This document shows, piece after piece, positions 44,126 to 54,949 of a stretch of 64,000 bases of DNA. This DNA comes from Pseudopyrenochaeta lycopersici (taxonomy: Eukaryota; Ascomycota; Dothideomycetes; Pleosporales; Pseudopyrenochaetaceae). The position numbers and the translations under genes were made by a program. The stretch covers positions 1 to 64,000 of the forward strand of contig NHZP01000066.1 in the NCBI GenBank assembly GCA_003313425.1, read 5' to 3'. The notes beneath the pieces are model-generated. The model searched no databases. It saw only the letters and a list, made by a program, of their open reading frames with translations, and was not told the origin of the DNA. Numbering within the stretch: the stretch's first letter is position 1; every line of letters begins with the position of its first letter.

Positions 44126-44368
44126 TCAAATATCTGGATACAGTTCTTTATCCTTGGGTTGGAAGGCACTTTTGTTACACACTGTATTTTTAAAGTATTC
44201 TTGAGCTAACTCTAAGAACTCCTCGTTGCGTTTATATCGGAAAAGTTCGGTTCCGTTTTCTGCATACTCTAAAATGTCGCCGCCGCTTTCGTCATTCAAT
44301 GATGCAGCTAACTTATAGATGAGTTCATCGATACGTGGGGTGGTGGGCAGGGCTTGATAAACGGGCAT
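44126..44368 (-). CDS. Small hypothetical protein or gene end
   Basis: An 80-codon frame starting MPVYQALPTTPRIDELIYKL, with acidic helical composition (SGGDILEYAENGTELFRYKR). It looks more protein-like than its neighbours, and there is a clean ATG and stop, but no family is recognisable. Confidence 0.35.
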   Translation of the reverse strand: MPVYQALPTTPRIDELIYKLAASLNDESGGDILEYAENGTELFRYKRNEEFLELAQEYFKNTVCNKSAFQPKDKELYPDI

Positions 44369-44702
44369 TGCGGGAATGCGCAGTTGTATTTAATATGGCA
44401 GACACACAAAATAAGCAAGCGCAGAGGATAGTTGGTAGTTGAATAACTATAGTGGTGCCAGATTCAAGGACTATTTGGCTTGATCTTTGATGAATTTTTG
44501 ATGATGAACGTGATTGATTGATTCTGTGTTCTCTCCCCTCCTTTCTATGACTGCTTTGCTTCCGGAGGTTCCGAAGGCCGTAGTATCGGTCCTTCTATTA
44601 ATCGCCCTTTCCTGTGCAGTACTTCTGAGTTTATCTTTTATATCTAACAGGCCTTACAGCACTTGTGTAATTTGGCAAGTGGATCCAAATGTGACAAAGA
44701 AC

Positions 44703-44907
44703 CTGTCGCACTGAAGGTGTTAACTGAACAGTGAGAATGATTGGGATATGAGGCACAAAGTCGAGATGGTTTTTGTGATTGTATTTTTGTGTACGACAAT
44801 ATGTGTCGTCTGTTCAGAAGAGATGGCACAAGTCTCTGAGTCTTTTATGAAGACATCACGTGGACTGCTAAGCGAACTACGGCCCTTGGCCAATGGCGTG
44901 GGACACC
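44703..44907. repeat. Dispersed ~205-bp direct repeat, copy A
   Basis: About 94% identical to 51807-52016 in the same orientation, starting ctgtcgcactgaaggtgtta and ending caatggcgtg(g/c)gacacc. Copy A continues into an 11-base C run that copy B lacks. No terminal repeats or coding frame identify the element. Confidence 0.85.
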
Positions 44908-46402
44908 CCCCCCCCCCAGATTTCACTCTTATGGTTTGTGGCGCTAGCATTTCTCGGTCATTAGCACGCACATGACATTGGGGCGCTCCGATAGCTACAT
45001 GAAGGGCGGCAGGAGCTGCTGATGATCGAATAGAGCCAAGCATGCTTAACGGACGTGGGCCAGACTTCAAGCTGCATGTAGTAGAGAGACCTAGCCCCTG
45101 CCCTTCATATTCGAAGACTCAGGTTATCCGTCTGCATTCGATCTGAGAGGCGTGCGTCGTTTGAAGTCAAGTGGCAGGGGTCGGCCCGCCCTAGCCCAAC
45201 AAGCCCACTTTCCCGGATCCCGCTGCCCATCCCGTCCGCGGCTCGGCGTCGACCCGCAAACGAGGCTCTAGGCTGGCCAGGCCGGCTTGTTAGCAACTCT
45301 CGTGAGGAGGAGCAAGATGAATGTGCATCGGTCAAGAAGAAAAGTCTAACATGGTGATAATGAATGGCCCTAATAGGTGTGAAGGCAGTATTGTTTGCGG
45401 TTTCCCAAGTTTGCAGGATCTTTCTACATCCACTTGTCCTCGTCTCCCAGACGAGTTAGTCTAGAAGATATCCTCGAGCAACATTGCGCTCACATGTGGG
45501 CACTAATAGGCTCCACTCACTTATAACAGTTTAACACTGCAACATGCACATATGACGTGTATACATCAGAGGTGAAGCAATGAGAGAAGACCAGGCTCGA
45601 CGCGCGCCAATTCGCCAGATTTGAACTTTGTTTATGTCATGCTTGGGCGAACCGCCATAAGCAAGGATATATGCATATGCTTGTTGCACCAAAACCTCGC
45701 AGGTTCCGAGCGCGGAGCCTCGGATGCTCTGCACGCTATGCATGGTAATGGCTAGGCCGCATCAAACGGACGAGCATGAATGGGCCTGGACCCATTTGTA
45801 CGTTTCTCCCCATCGAAATCGTCAGAAGATGTAAAATTAATTCGCAGACGTGTCTCACTCGCTCATGCTGATCTCGACCTCCACTCCGCGCTCGCTGCAC
45901 CGACGAGATTGGGTGCCGAGAGAATCTTGTTTTGCTCATTCTCGAATTTGATGTCATAACTCCCATTGGCTGCTATTCCCGTCGTCTTGCTCCTTCACGG
46001 TGGTCATTTTTTATTGGCGCCTGAGTTTCAACCTATCGGATTAATAAAAAATGGGCCAAAGTGTCATTTACAGCGTTTATGTCTACTTGATAAAAGCAAA
46101 AGCCACATTCTCAAACTGTCTCTGGTACTTCGGTCGGATTGCGGCGCTAGATCGTGTATAGGTAGTTGTGCGTAGCTCTCCGTAATAGCATCCTTAACCT
46201 GGGGCTACGATCGACTAATCAAAAGTTTTAGACGAGGTGTAGGACAGATACCTTAACCTAGAGTAAGTGTGTTATGAGTTGCAGCTGCTTCCGAGCCGCC
46301 CGCTCCTTGATGTCATCTCGCTGTGCTGCAGTCGCTGTAGGCATTAGCGTTGTGCGAAGTCGCTATTGCGAAGGGACCTAATCTTGGCGCAGACGACTGC
46401 TA
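44908..46402. other. Intergenic interval
   Basis: A C homopolymer near 44907-44920, then no structure or gene that I can support. Confidence 0.4.
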
Positions 46403-46870
46403 CCGTAAAAACTTGCCTGCTCCGCCGAGCGCTAGTAGGGGGAGGAGTTCCCGCAAACAGTGGAGAAGTGGTAAGCGGGCCAATGTAACCCCAGAATGTA
46501 TCCTAATTCATATCAAACTACTCTCAAACAGTTTAGGTGCCTAGCGTTTTGAAAAAGCTTAAGGGGAATTTAAGATTAATTGTCGCAGGCCAAGGCATCA
46601 TCTCAGGGAACCTGAGGAAGAACTGCATTAGTAATCTTGCCATATAATCTCAGACGTGCGGGGTCAGGTTTATAAGACCAAGACACAATACACACACAAT
46701 ACAACTTTTCTGCTCATTATCAATTATTTTGACTTCTCATCATTTTAGCACGTCCAGTGCGACATTAATCTTTGCATTTTCATAGGCTGCTCTTCGCCCG
46801 CTTACCTTTTCTCCACTGTTGGTGAAAACCTCCCCTACTAGCGCTCGGCGGAGCAGGCAAGTTTTTACGG
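46403..46870. mobile_element. MITE, 468 bp, with ~75-bp inverted ends and TA duplication
   Basis: The ends ccgtaaaaacttgcctgctc (left) and its complement (right, gagcaggcaagtttttacgg) are perfect for the first ~40 bp. They then match imperfectly to gtggagaa...ggtaagcggg. TA lies at 46401-46402 and 46871-46872. The interior 46577-46770 matches, in inverted orientation, the 3' part of the pogo element at 57-59 kb (59080-59272). It has no coding frame. Confidence 0.85.
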
Positions 46871-46872
46871 TA

Positions 46873-48370
46873 TTTAGGGCGACTATAGAGGTGGGAGGTG
46901 GTCTCCGGCACATACCTTACTGCTCAATGAGGAATAAAGGGACGCAGTGGCCGACGTAAATGCTGAAGAATTGAGATCTTGGGACGGAACCCTTTTTCTT
47001 TGAACTTGTCAACCAACCACAACCGGGGGCCCAGCACTAGGTCTGAGCAAGCTATCATGATCGGGTCGGGGGATGGAAACACGACGAAAGCGACGGAGAG
47101 AGATCGTGTGCAGTTCGCCGCGGCACGCGAAACCGCGGCGCGTTGCAGGACTTGTGGCCAGTGTATGCAGCAGGGCTTCAGCGCCATAACGTCATGCTGA
47201 TCACAGTTAATTTCTATACTAACTACAGTTGCTTGTTTTTCCCACTCTCTGTCCTATAACTCTAAGTAGACTTTCGTAACGATGCGTCACCTTTTGAGGA
47301 TGAAATTGGCAGTCCGGGCAGAGCTGTTTCGCCACAAAATGTGTCTGTTGGGAGAGAGTGGATGCCAAGAGAGCCAAATCGTGGGGCCAGAGACAGGTCT
47401 CGGAGAAGTCTTTGCTGCGCCGCGCATACGAGCCTCTGCACCATACGACGCTGCGGCTGGGCTAGGTGCAGGATCATTCGCAAATGTTGAGATCCTAACT
47501 GATCAGATAAGGATGTCGGATTGGTTCTCGGGGATGAGCGAAGCGAAGTCACGTGGGTGCGTTGGCGTACCCAATAGTTTTGCCAACGAGGTCGGCAATA
47601 AAATTGTATATGATATTTATCGTAAATAATTGCCAGAAGAAACAATGGGTACATCTCTGGACTAGGTTGAACACAAATGTCCTAACGCCATTCGGGGAGT
47701 CTATATACGTGTGAGGAGTCTCGAGTCTCATGGTGCTGTATAGTCTCATTTCGAGATACGCTGTGTGAGACTTCGTGAGACTGTGAGACGCCTCAGAAGC
47801 AGAATTTGATAGCGAGCAAGGCGTCATTGCAACGTGCTGCGGGACGTAGGTCCGGTTCATGCCGGCAGCAGCAGCCTGAGCCGCGCTCCCCGTACTCGAG
47901 TGATGTCGTCGAAAGTACATGTACAAGGCGCTGGTGATGCTCGTAATGTAGGCTTATGCACCCGCAGCGGGGGCCTCCTGGGCGGATTGATGTTGCTTAG
48001 AAGGCGGCGAACAGACGGGGGCCTCTGCACTGTGAGAAATACTAGGCCTGCCATTGCCCGTGCGGTCTCAATTCGCTCGTCCACAGTCCACACTTTTTCC
48101 CTCTGCACCCCTCACCTTCCCTCGCTGTTGCTGCTGCCATCGAAATCTCGCGCCTTCCCTCGAGCTTTTCCACAGTTCTGTCGCCCTTGAACCGTGTGCC
48201 CTGATATTGGTAGTACACGCATCTTTATAGATTCCTAGAGAGTCGCTTCTTTCGACTCTCTGGTGACTTCCTCGTCTGATTTTCTTTCCTTGCCCACCAT
48301 CGTTTATCCACCTTGATTGTCCGGCCCATTTTGGAGTGGACCACATATCTTCTCCACACCATCTATCATC
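46873..48370. other. Intergenic interval before the Mga2-like gene
   Basis: Open frames at 47282-47629 (plus) and 47262-47654 (minus) overlap and have no domain. The pyrimidine-rich stretch 48080-48370 just before the ATG at 48371 looks like a fungal promoter/5' leader (many ctt/tcc runs). Confidence 0.4.
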
Positions 48371-50253
48371 ATGGACACCCCGTACAACCCCAATCAGTCT
48401 GTCAACCCCACCAACTTCAGTTACGGCCACACCACTTCCGACGCATTCTTCAAATCGCCGTTGGCTTCCGAATTCGACGCCTATGGAGACGCCCCGTTCG
48501 ACGGTGCTTATGACTCTTCTACCTCGACTGAGCTTGGACACAGGAACCAAGACTCGGCCATAGACCTCACCCGGCTGCCACATCTCCAGCAGGAGCAGAG
48601 CTACCCTTGCGCTAAGGACGACGACCCTGCTGACTTCGACGCATTCCTCGAGACTCCGTACTCATCACAGACATCCAATACGCCATCGCCAAACGCCGAC
48701 TTCATCTTCAGCAACAACAACTCGCCAGGAGACTTCGCTCGGGATCGAAGCCAAACCAGCTCGCCCGAGACAAACAACGACTTTTTATGCCAGGAGGCTA
48801 TGGCATGTCGCACAGACGACTCTCACCTGCGCTTTACCACCCCGGGCGTCATTTATATCCCACAGCCCATAGAGCCACTCAAAGTTTCTGTTTTCCCAAG
48901 CAAGACCAAAACCCGTGCCGAGACCCAGATCAAGATGACCATCGTTTTGGATCCCTTGCCGGACCACTTCAAATGGGCTCGCTTTCCCCGTAACACCCTC
49001 TCCAAACCCAAACAGCTTGCGAGTGACAACGAGATTCAAGCAAACGAGAGAAGGGATGGTGCAGTTCGCATTCGTCTCTCTCATGTCTGTGCCACTGCGG
49101 TGGACAAGAAGGACGGAATGGACCGTGCACTGCGACGTGCCCGGGGTGACGAAAAGATACCAAAGAGACCACAAGGAGTTGCTATCAACGAGATCGACAA
49201 GGACGATCCGGCTCACCCACAGAAAGGTGGCGCGCTCCTCATCTGCGAAGGCTGCAAGGAGCGCGCGAGCGGAAGCGATATGACCGCAAGAAGAAGAAGA
49301 AGAAGAAGAAGAAGAAGAAGAAGAAGAAGAAGAAGAAGAAGAAGAAGAAGAAGAAGAAGAAGAAGAAGCGCAACGAGGACGAGAACGAATGGACTCAATA
49401 TGAGGATGAACGTATCATCATAGTCAACGAGAAAGAGTTCAAGAGGTGGCAAGACATGGAATCAGACGGCCAGTACACTTCAGCTGCAAAGAAGGTGGAG
49501 TTCGCGATGCGGATAGCATGCTACTGCAGGCACCAGGAGGAAAAGTCGCCCGTCGGCTATAGGGTAATCTTCACTTTCATGGACGAGAACGGCAGAGTGC
49601 TTAGTCAACATGCCTCAGAAATCATCCAGATCACTGATGACCACAAGAACAAAGAAGTCCTGGCAGACGTTTTGCACGCCCCTCTGACGATCTCCGCCAC
49701 AAATCCCATCATGCGTCAGGATTCGTTACCATGGCAATACTCAGTTCCCCTGTTTCAACATAACCCGACCACTTACAGTGCATACTCGCAAGGTACTACT
49801 CCAGTCATGCCGCAATTTCAAAGTCCGATGACCTCTACGGATGGCCAGTACAATCAGATTACCAACCATACTGTCGCGCCTCAGATGTCTCGTCAGACTT
49901 CACTGACCATTCCTGGTGCTGCAGTCTCCGCGCGTGCACCTACGACGCAATATTTCATGCATCAGCCTAACCAAAACACCTACAATATACCAATGGTTAG
50001 TCCAATAGATCGGGTCCCAAGCCAGGTAGGGCATCTACGTCATCGTCCGCACTCCCTGGACAGGTTCTCTCAGGCCTTAAGCTTTAACTTTCAACAATCA
50101 AAATATTCACAACCTAATCACTACCCTCAAAGATTTACATCGCAACCACCATCTCGGCATCAGTCACGATCTGCATCGCGATCCTGGGACCAAGGCCGGA
50201 AGAAGAGGGCCCGTGCCGTATTTGACGTAGCGGCCGGGGATCTTGAGGAATAG
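48371..50253 (+). pseudogene. Mga2/Spt23-like membrane-tethered regulator, frameshifted and truncated
   Basis: The ATG at 48371 (MDTPYNPNQSVNPTNF) leads a Ser/Asn/Asp-rich region and then the family's DNA-binding-like part: EPLKVSVFPSKTKTRAETQI, KMTIVLDPLPDHF. At 49262-49266 a gc dinucleotide is extra: the expected EGCKERERKRYDRKKKK is shifted and an (AAG)27 tract reads as Arg. The proper frame resumes downstream as ENEWTQYEDERIIIVNEKEF, VEFAMRIACYCRHQEEKSPV and IIQITDDHKNKE, then a Gln/Ser-rich stretch ending GRKKRARAVFDV before a stop at 50251. The IPT/TIG, ankyrin and membrane segments of full-length relatives are missing. Full-length proteins regulate fatty-acid desaturase genes after release from the endoplasmic reticulum. 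Confidence 0.7.
49288..49368 (+). repeat. (AAG)27 microsatellite inside a coding region
   Basis: 81 bp of pure AAG. In the ancestral frame it extends a natural Lys run; in the current frame it reads as Arg. Confidence 0.97.
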
Positions 50254-51806
50254 GGCTCCCTGTCTCACTAGTTACGAAGACGGATTTAAAGTGCTAGACC
50301 AAACGCTAAAGCATTGGGTGGCGTTGTGGGGTTATGCTTTCTCTGCTGCTGGCTCGGTGGGGATCATGTCGGCACAGATCACAGCAAACGGTCGTGGAAC
50401 ATTAGCTTGGCGTCGTAGATTCATGGGCAAAATTGGTCGTCTTATCGCTTCCAAATGTTAACGGTGCTCAGATACGTTGTCGACGACCGAATTGAGGTCG
50501 AAAAATCCCGAGACTCTCTCCGTCCGATTGAAAATGAGCGAGACAAATTCCAAGCATGGTTGAAGATCTGGGACAAGCTGCTCAACCAGCGCATGGAAGT
50601 CAAATACCTCTTTGCAAGTACGACCGGGATTGAGCTGACGAAATGGCTCATTACAAGAAGGCGAAGAGCCGTCGGCCAAAATGTAAACATTCAGATTTGG
50701 ACACGAGACGGGGAGAGCTTTTATGAGTTTAGCGTTTTCTGGCGCCGGTTTGAGGGAATGCATTGCTACAGTAGCTTAAGCAAGCTCATACCAGGGATTC
50801 GAAAGATCCTCACACTACAAGTGGTGCTCTATGGCTGGGGATACTGCGAAGTGCTCAATACTGCAGTTTCCAGAATCTCCGTCTGGAGAGAGGCATTCAT
50901 CAAGATGAATCGGCTACTTCTGAAAAGGATCTTGAGCCAGCGTACTTTAAGCCATATGCGGATCTTGTGAACTTCATCAACCTTGAGCGTCTGACGAGTT
51001 GCTCGGTTCAGAAGGAGTTCGAAGGACTGCCATGATGGTTCAAACCTTCGATATCAACTGGTACTTAAGTGCGACTTACCACTCGACTATACTTTGATGA
51101 ATAAGGGGCTAACCAATTGTCCAAGAGTTCCTTCCTTGCTGCACGCGCCGATACGCTAAAGGAAACGATACTCGAAAAAGGAATGTGATCATCGTCCCCG
51201 AGATCCCGCAGCAACATTGCCGCGGAAAACCCGTGCAAACAATCTTTGTAATCCATCCAACTTCCGGGTCACGCAAATCAAGGAACCCCCTTCATAGAGG
51301 GATTTTATAGCAGCCTCCAGCGAAAATGCTGTTGACGCCATAAACAAGACTGAGCCGTTGCTGGGATCAGAGTGCATCGGACCACCTTGAGAATGCTGGA
51401 GCTGCCATGCGTCATCGAGGGGAATGGGCAGGCCGGGCACCGCGCCAAAAATCACGCTTGTGTGTGGTGGGCGGCAAGCCTCTCTTGCGCGTTTGATGCA
51501 AATCCAGGAAGCACGCTAGAGGGGCTATCTCCACTAATTAGCAGCCCGAAGCACTCAACATGTGACTAGCAAACGCGGCGTTCCGCGTTGGCCAAATCGC
51601 CCAGCAAAACCACTCGAATCTGCACTCACAAAGCAGCTTTAAGCGTGTACACGCGAATCATCCGCGCGAATGCGTGCCGAAGCCTTCCCATCTAGATTTA
51701 AGCGCTACTATGGCTGTTCGGTGACCCGAATGATAAGCGGGGGCTGGAGCGGTTCGGTCCAATTGTGCTGCACGTCCCTCTCTGCCCGAGTGAGGAGCGA
51801 CCCCTG
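50254..51806. other. Interval with an unassigned open frame
   Basis: A plus-strand frame at 50455-50970 (171 codons) includes a helical stretch (DRIEVEKSRDSLRPIENERD) but overlaps an open antisense frame (50458-50763). I recognise no family, and neither is called. Confidence 0.35.
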
Positions 51807-52016
51807 CTGTCGCACTGAAGGTGTTAACTGAACAGTGAAAATGATTGGGATATGAGGCACAAAGTTAAGATCGTTTTTGTGATTGTATTTGTGTGTACGA
51901 CAATGTGTGTCGTCTGTTTTTTTTTTAAGAGATGGCACAAGCCTCTAAGTCTTTTATGAAGACATCACGTGGACTGCTAAGCGAACTACTGCCCTTGGCC
52001 AATGGCGTGCGACACC
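51807..52016. repeat. Dispersed ~205-bp direct repeat, copy B
   Basis: Partner of 44703-44907, with an 8-base T run in place of cagaag and about a dozen substitutions. It continues into unique sequence. Confidence 0.85.
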
Positions 52017-52563
52017 TGCTCAATCGCTGCCCGCGGCAAGCGGCGCCTGGCGTCTGGAGTCTCGTCGCTCGTTGAGCACTCTTATCCGCTCTCGCGCCTC
52101 ATACAACGTCTGGCAGTGACGGTTTGCTATCAGCGTCTTAGATCTTATCACCCACAGCATCGCGAATGATCTCAGGCTTTAGGCATCTCTATCGATACTC
52201 GACTATAACGGAGCCCATCAAGCAACATCGAACCCATGCCATTGTCAAGCTTTCCGTTCTAGCATACGACACTTGGCTTATAAACGCTTCCGCTTCCGTC
52301 CATGATCAGAGCCTCCTGAGCCATATCTCCAAAAACCAGAAGCCAGCAACACATGCAGTGACCACTTTGGGCTCTTTGTTCAGACCGCCTGAGAACGGAT
52401 ACCAAAATCTCCTAGCAGGAACATATCGCTTGAGAGTCCAAATCTTCAACAGCGGACCCCACCCCCTCAAAGCCACTCAGAGGCCGAGAAACAGTGGGCT
52501 ACTCAAACCCCGCAGATGTCACAGAGCGTCCAGCAAGGATGAAAACGCCGTGAACTGTACATA
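52017..52563. other. Upstream of a Zn2Cys6 gene fragment; no supported gene
   Basis: An open frame 52166-52564 has no recognisable domain; it may include leader sequence of the downstream gene. Confidence 0.35.
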
Positions 52564-52980
52564 ATGGAGCCATTCCAGAACGGCGGGCCACCGCTGTTGC
52601 ACGCCACCACGGGTGGTACGAACGACTCAAATGGCTTTGCAGACACCAACGCATACGAGGTGACTCGAGCGGGCGTACAGGTGTCATTCAAGAAAACGAA
52701 GAGGGTATGTTCTGTTGGAATACTTCATGACTAAACTGACTTCGGGCAGCAATTCGCACACCGAACTAAGGCTGGTTGTGGAACATGTCGGAAACGAAAG
52801 AAGAAGTGCGATGAAGCGAAACCCAAATGTAAGTTTCAAGCAAAGTACTATACCTTATAGTCGTCTCATACAATGACTAGGTGCCAATTGTACACGGGTT
52901 GGCTTTGTTTGTGAAGGCTATGCAAACAGAACGTACTGGCCGAAAAAGGGAATCACAAAGCCTCCACCACCTACAATAAA
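52564..52980 (+). pseudogene. 5' end of a Zn2Cys6 transcription factor, fused to hAT sequence
   Basis: Exon 1 (52564-52704) starts MEPFQNGGPPLLHATTGG. An intron 52705-52749 leads to exon 2 (52750-52828), QFAHRTKAGCGTCRKRKKKC DEAKPK. A second intron (52829 to about 52880) leads to CANCTRVGFVCEGYANRTYW. The spacing C-x2-C-x6-C-x6-C-x2-C-x6-C completes a binuclear zinc cluster with correct splice joins. After KKGITKPPPPT the frame runs into hAT transposase DNA and stops at about 53137. The regulatory domain is missing. The DNA-binding head is intact and could still be expressed as a short protein. Confidence 0.8.
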
Positions 52981-52984
52981 CTCG

Positions 52985-53598
52985 ACCTCTCACCAGCGTA
53001 CTACGCGGCAACGATACTCCATCCGCGCTATAAAACTTACTGCGACGTTGCCTGGGCTGACAAGCCTGAGTGGCTGGACGCTAATAACTGCGCGTTCCGC
53101 GCGCTTTAGGCTGAATACAACCGCTCACCACGCCTAGTGAGGCGGCCAAAGGTTGTTACCAACGATATCGACGAGGCTATCGAAGCCCTCATCGATCCTG
53201 AGGCTAGCGCGGCTGCTGAGGACAGCGAGATGGACGAGTTTGATAGGTGGAAGAGGTGCGAGTCAAAGGTTGAGAAGGGTAGTGATGCCGCAAACTTCCC
53301 AATTAAATACTGGGTAAGCTTGCGCGATCGCTACCCTAATCTCTCTAAGATGGCTATCGACGTCATCTCTATCCCAGCATCGAGCTGCGAGTGTGAGCGT
53401 ATGTTCAGCGAGCTCGGCGACCTGCTTGAGCCCCGAAGGCGGAAGATCTCACCCCAGTTACTGGCTGCTATTCAGTGTATAAAGCGGTGGTATAAGGCTG
53501 GCTTTGATCAAGGCAGCAGCGTTGCTACAGCAAGAATAACTGACACTGAAATAGACGCCATATACAAGTTGTGCTATTGGGGTCAGGAGGCCGAGTAA
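52985..53598 (+). pseudogene. hAT transposase C-terminal fragment
   Basis: Reads KLDLSPAYYAATILHPRYKT, then FRAL, a TAG at 53107 (AL*AEYN; Trp is expected), and continues as an open frame to 53598. The hAT dimerisation block is clear: FPIKYWVSLRDRYPNLSKMA, IDVISIPASSCECERMFSEL, GDLLEPRRRKISPQLLAA. A different hAT lineage from the two at 26-33 kb. The 53620-53760 sequence downstream is packed with tcaagcc repeats, perhaps its subterminal region. Confidence 0.85.
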
Positions 53599-53599
53599 T

Positions 53600-53765
53600 T
53601 AGTATAGCCGAGCGATCTCTACAACAATAAGCAATCAAGCCATCGATCAAGCCATCGATCAAGCTTCAAGCCAAGCCAGCCTCATCTAGGCAATCAAGTC
53701 AAACGAGTCAAGCCTAACGACTCCAAATCAAGCCTCAAGCCAAGCCAACAACGAGGGCTTGATCG
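53600..53765. repeat. Low-complexity tcaagcc-rich repeat
   Basis: At least ten copies of caagcc/tcaagc in 160 bp, as in catcgatcaagccatcgatc. Probably the subterminal repeat region of the adjoining hAT fragment. Confidence 0.6.
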
Positions 53766-53992
53766 GCTTGGTTGTTGACATCTCTGCAATATTCCTACTC
53801 TCGGTTGGTTTGTCATCCGGAAAAGCTGCAATTTTAATAACGGCAAAGTAATCCTTGCACGGTCGAACGATCACTGGCTTCGGAGCTCCTTGTAGAAGGC
53901 AAACTATATCACCCTCTTGGACTTGTTTCGCCGAAACCTTGAGAGTCCAGTGAGCATCATATTTTTCGTTGCGTCCTAGGCGCTCCGAACAA
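53728..53992 (-). pseudogene. C-terminal end of a HET/ankyrin-type protein
   Basis: The minus-strand frame has NEKYDAHWTLKVSAKQVQEG and DIVCLLQGAPKPVIVRPCKD, then YFAVIKIAAF. The pattern GD.VCLLQGA.KP.I.RPC.DYF.VI is common at the end of fungal HET or ankyrin-HET proteins. Upstream sequence becomes the ligase duplication at 53993, so the rest is absent. Confidence 0.6.
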
Positions 53993-54735
53993 AAGCATGT
54001 GCCACGATCCGGCCGATTCCTTGGAACCCGGGAAGACTCACTCACCAATATTAATGAGCATCTTATGATCATGTTTTATGATCTGCTCGTATATGAAGAC
54101 ACCTCCTATATAACATATACTCACGATTCGCGCCGGCAGCGACTTTGCTCACTAGTCCACTGTATTCCCGGCCGAGCGGCCATCGGCAGCCGCGAGAACA
54201 TCGATTTCTCCTCCCGCCATGCCCCCGAACAGCTTCGCGAGGCATTCTCTCGAGCCATTATACAGCGATGGGAAGGCCTGGTGCTGAAGGGACGAGATGA
54301 ACCTTACTACTCATTCTCTGGAAATAATAGATTCATCAAGTTGAAGAAAGACTATATCCAAGGGCTAGGAGACACCGCTGATTTTGCTATCGTGGGTGGC
54401 CGCCGCGATCCGATGGACGAACAAGAACTTGGGATGGGGAAGAGCGAGGGTGTATAGCAACTTCATTTACTCACCAGGAAGTAACGAGTGAGACAGAGCA
54501 CCAGATGGTCAGTTGCTTACGCCTTGCACCAAACAGGTAGCTAATGCGTAAACTAGCCCGGAAAATGTTCTCGTTGTACCTGCGAGAAATATGTGGTCGA
54601 TGAGAATCGTTTTGCTACAACGACATTCTATGAGAAGCTTCCGGAACTCCAGTGCACTTGCAATCATCGAATTCATGACCATAGTATCATCACCTAAGTA
54701 GGAGGGGTAATAACTCTTTGGAGGAAGGAGCAGGA
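53993..54735 (+). pseudogene. Copy B of the ligase 3' end (inverted duplicate of 40119-40864)
   Basis: Codes for HVPRSGRFLGTREDSLTNIN through to MGKSEGV, identical in protein sequence to the last ~153 residues of the ligase at 40399-41979. It includes motif IV (EGLVLKG) and V but not the catalytic Lys. The match continues beyond the stop into the flanking DNA until about 54735, where a purine-rich run (54716-54762) begins. Confidence 0.9.
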
Positions 54736-54949
54736 AGGAGGAGGAGGAAGGAGGAGGAGCTTTCTACTACCTTTTGATATTAGAGGTGGAATCGGAACTT
54801 CCGACGAGTCTTTTGCCTTGCAGCGCGGCAGCTTTCGCGCAGACAGGTATAAAGGGACACGTCTGCTACATCATTCCAACTTCTGTCGTTCAGACCTCTC
54901 CCTTATCGTTGACCTATCTCCATCCACGGCTATTCCTATTTCCCCTCCG

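Noticed and set aside
44908..46400. tRNA or other RNA gene in the gene-free stretches
   Set aside because: I looked for T-arm-like words (ttcgaatc and variants) here and in the other empty intervals and found none in a cloverleaf context.
49262..49423. Arg-rich tail of the Mga2-like frame as a real nucleic-acid-binding domain
   Set aside because: It is the wrong frame through an (AAG)n tract after a 2-base slip; the family sequence resumes in the other frame.
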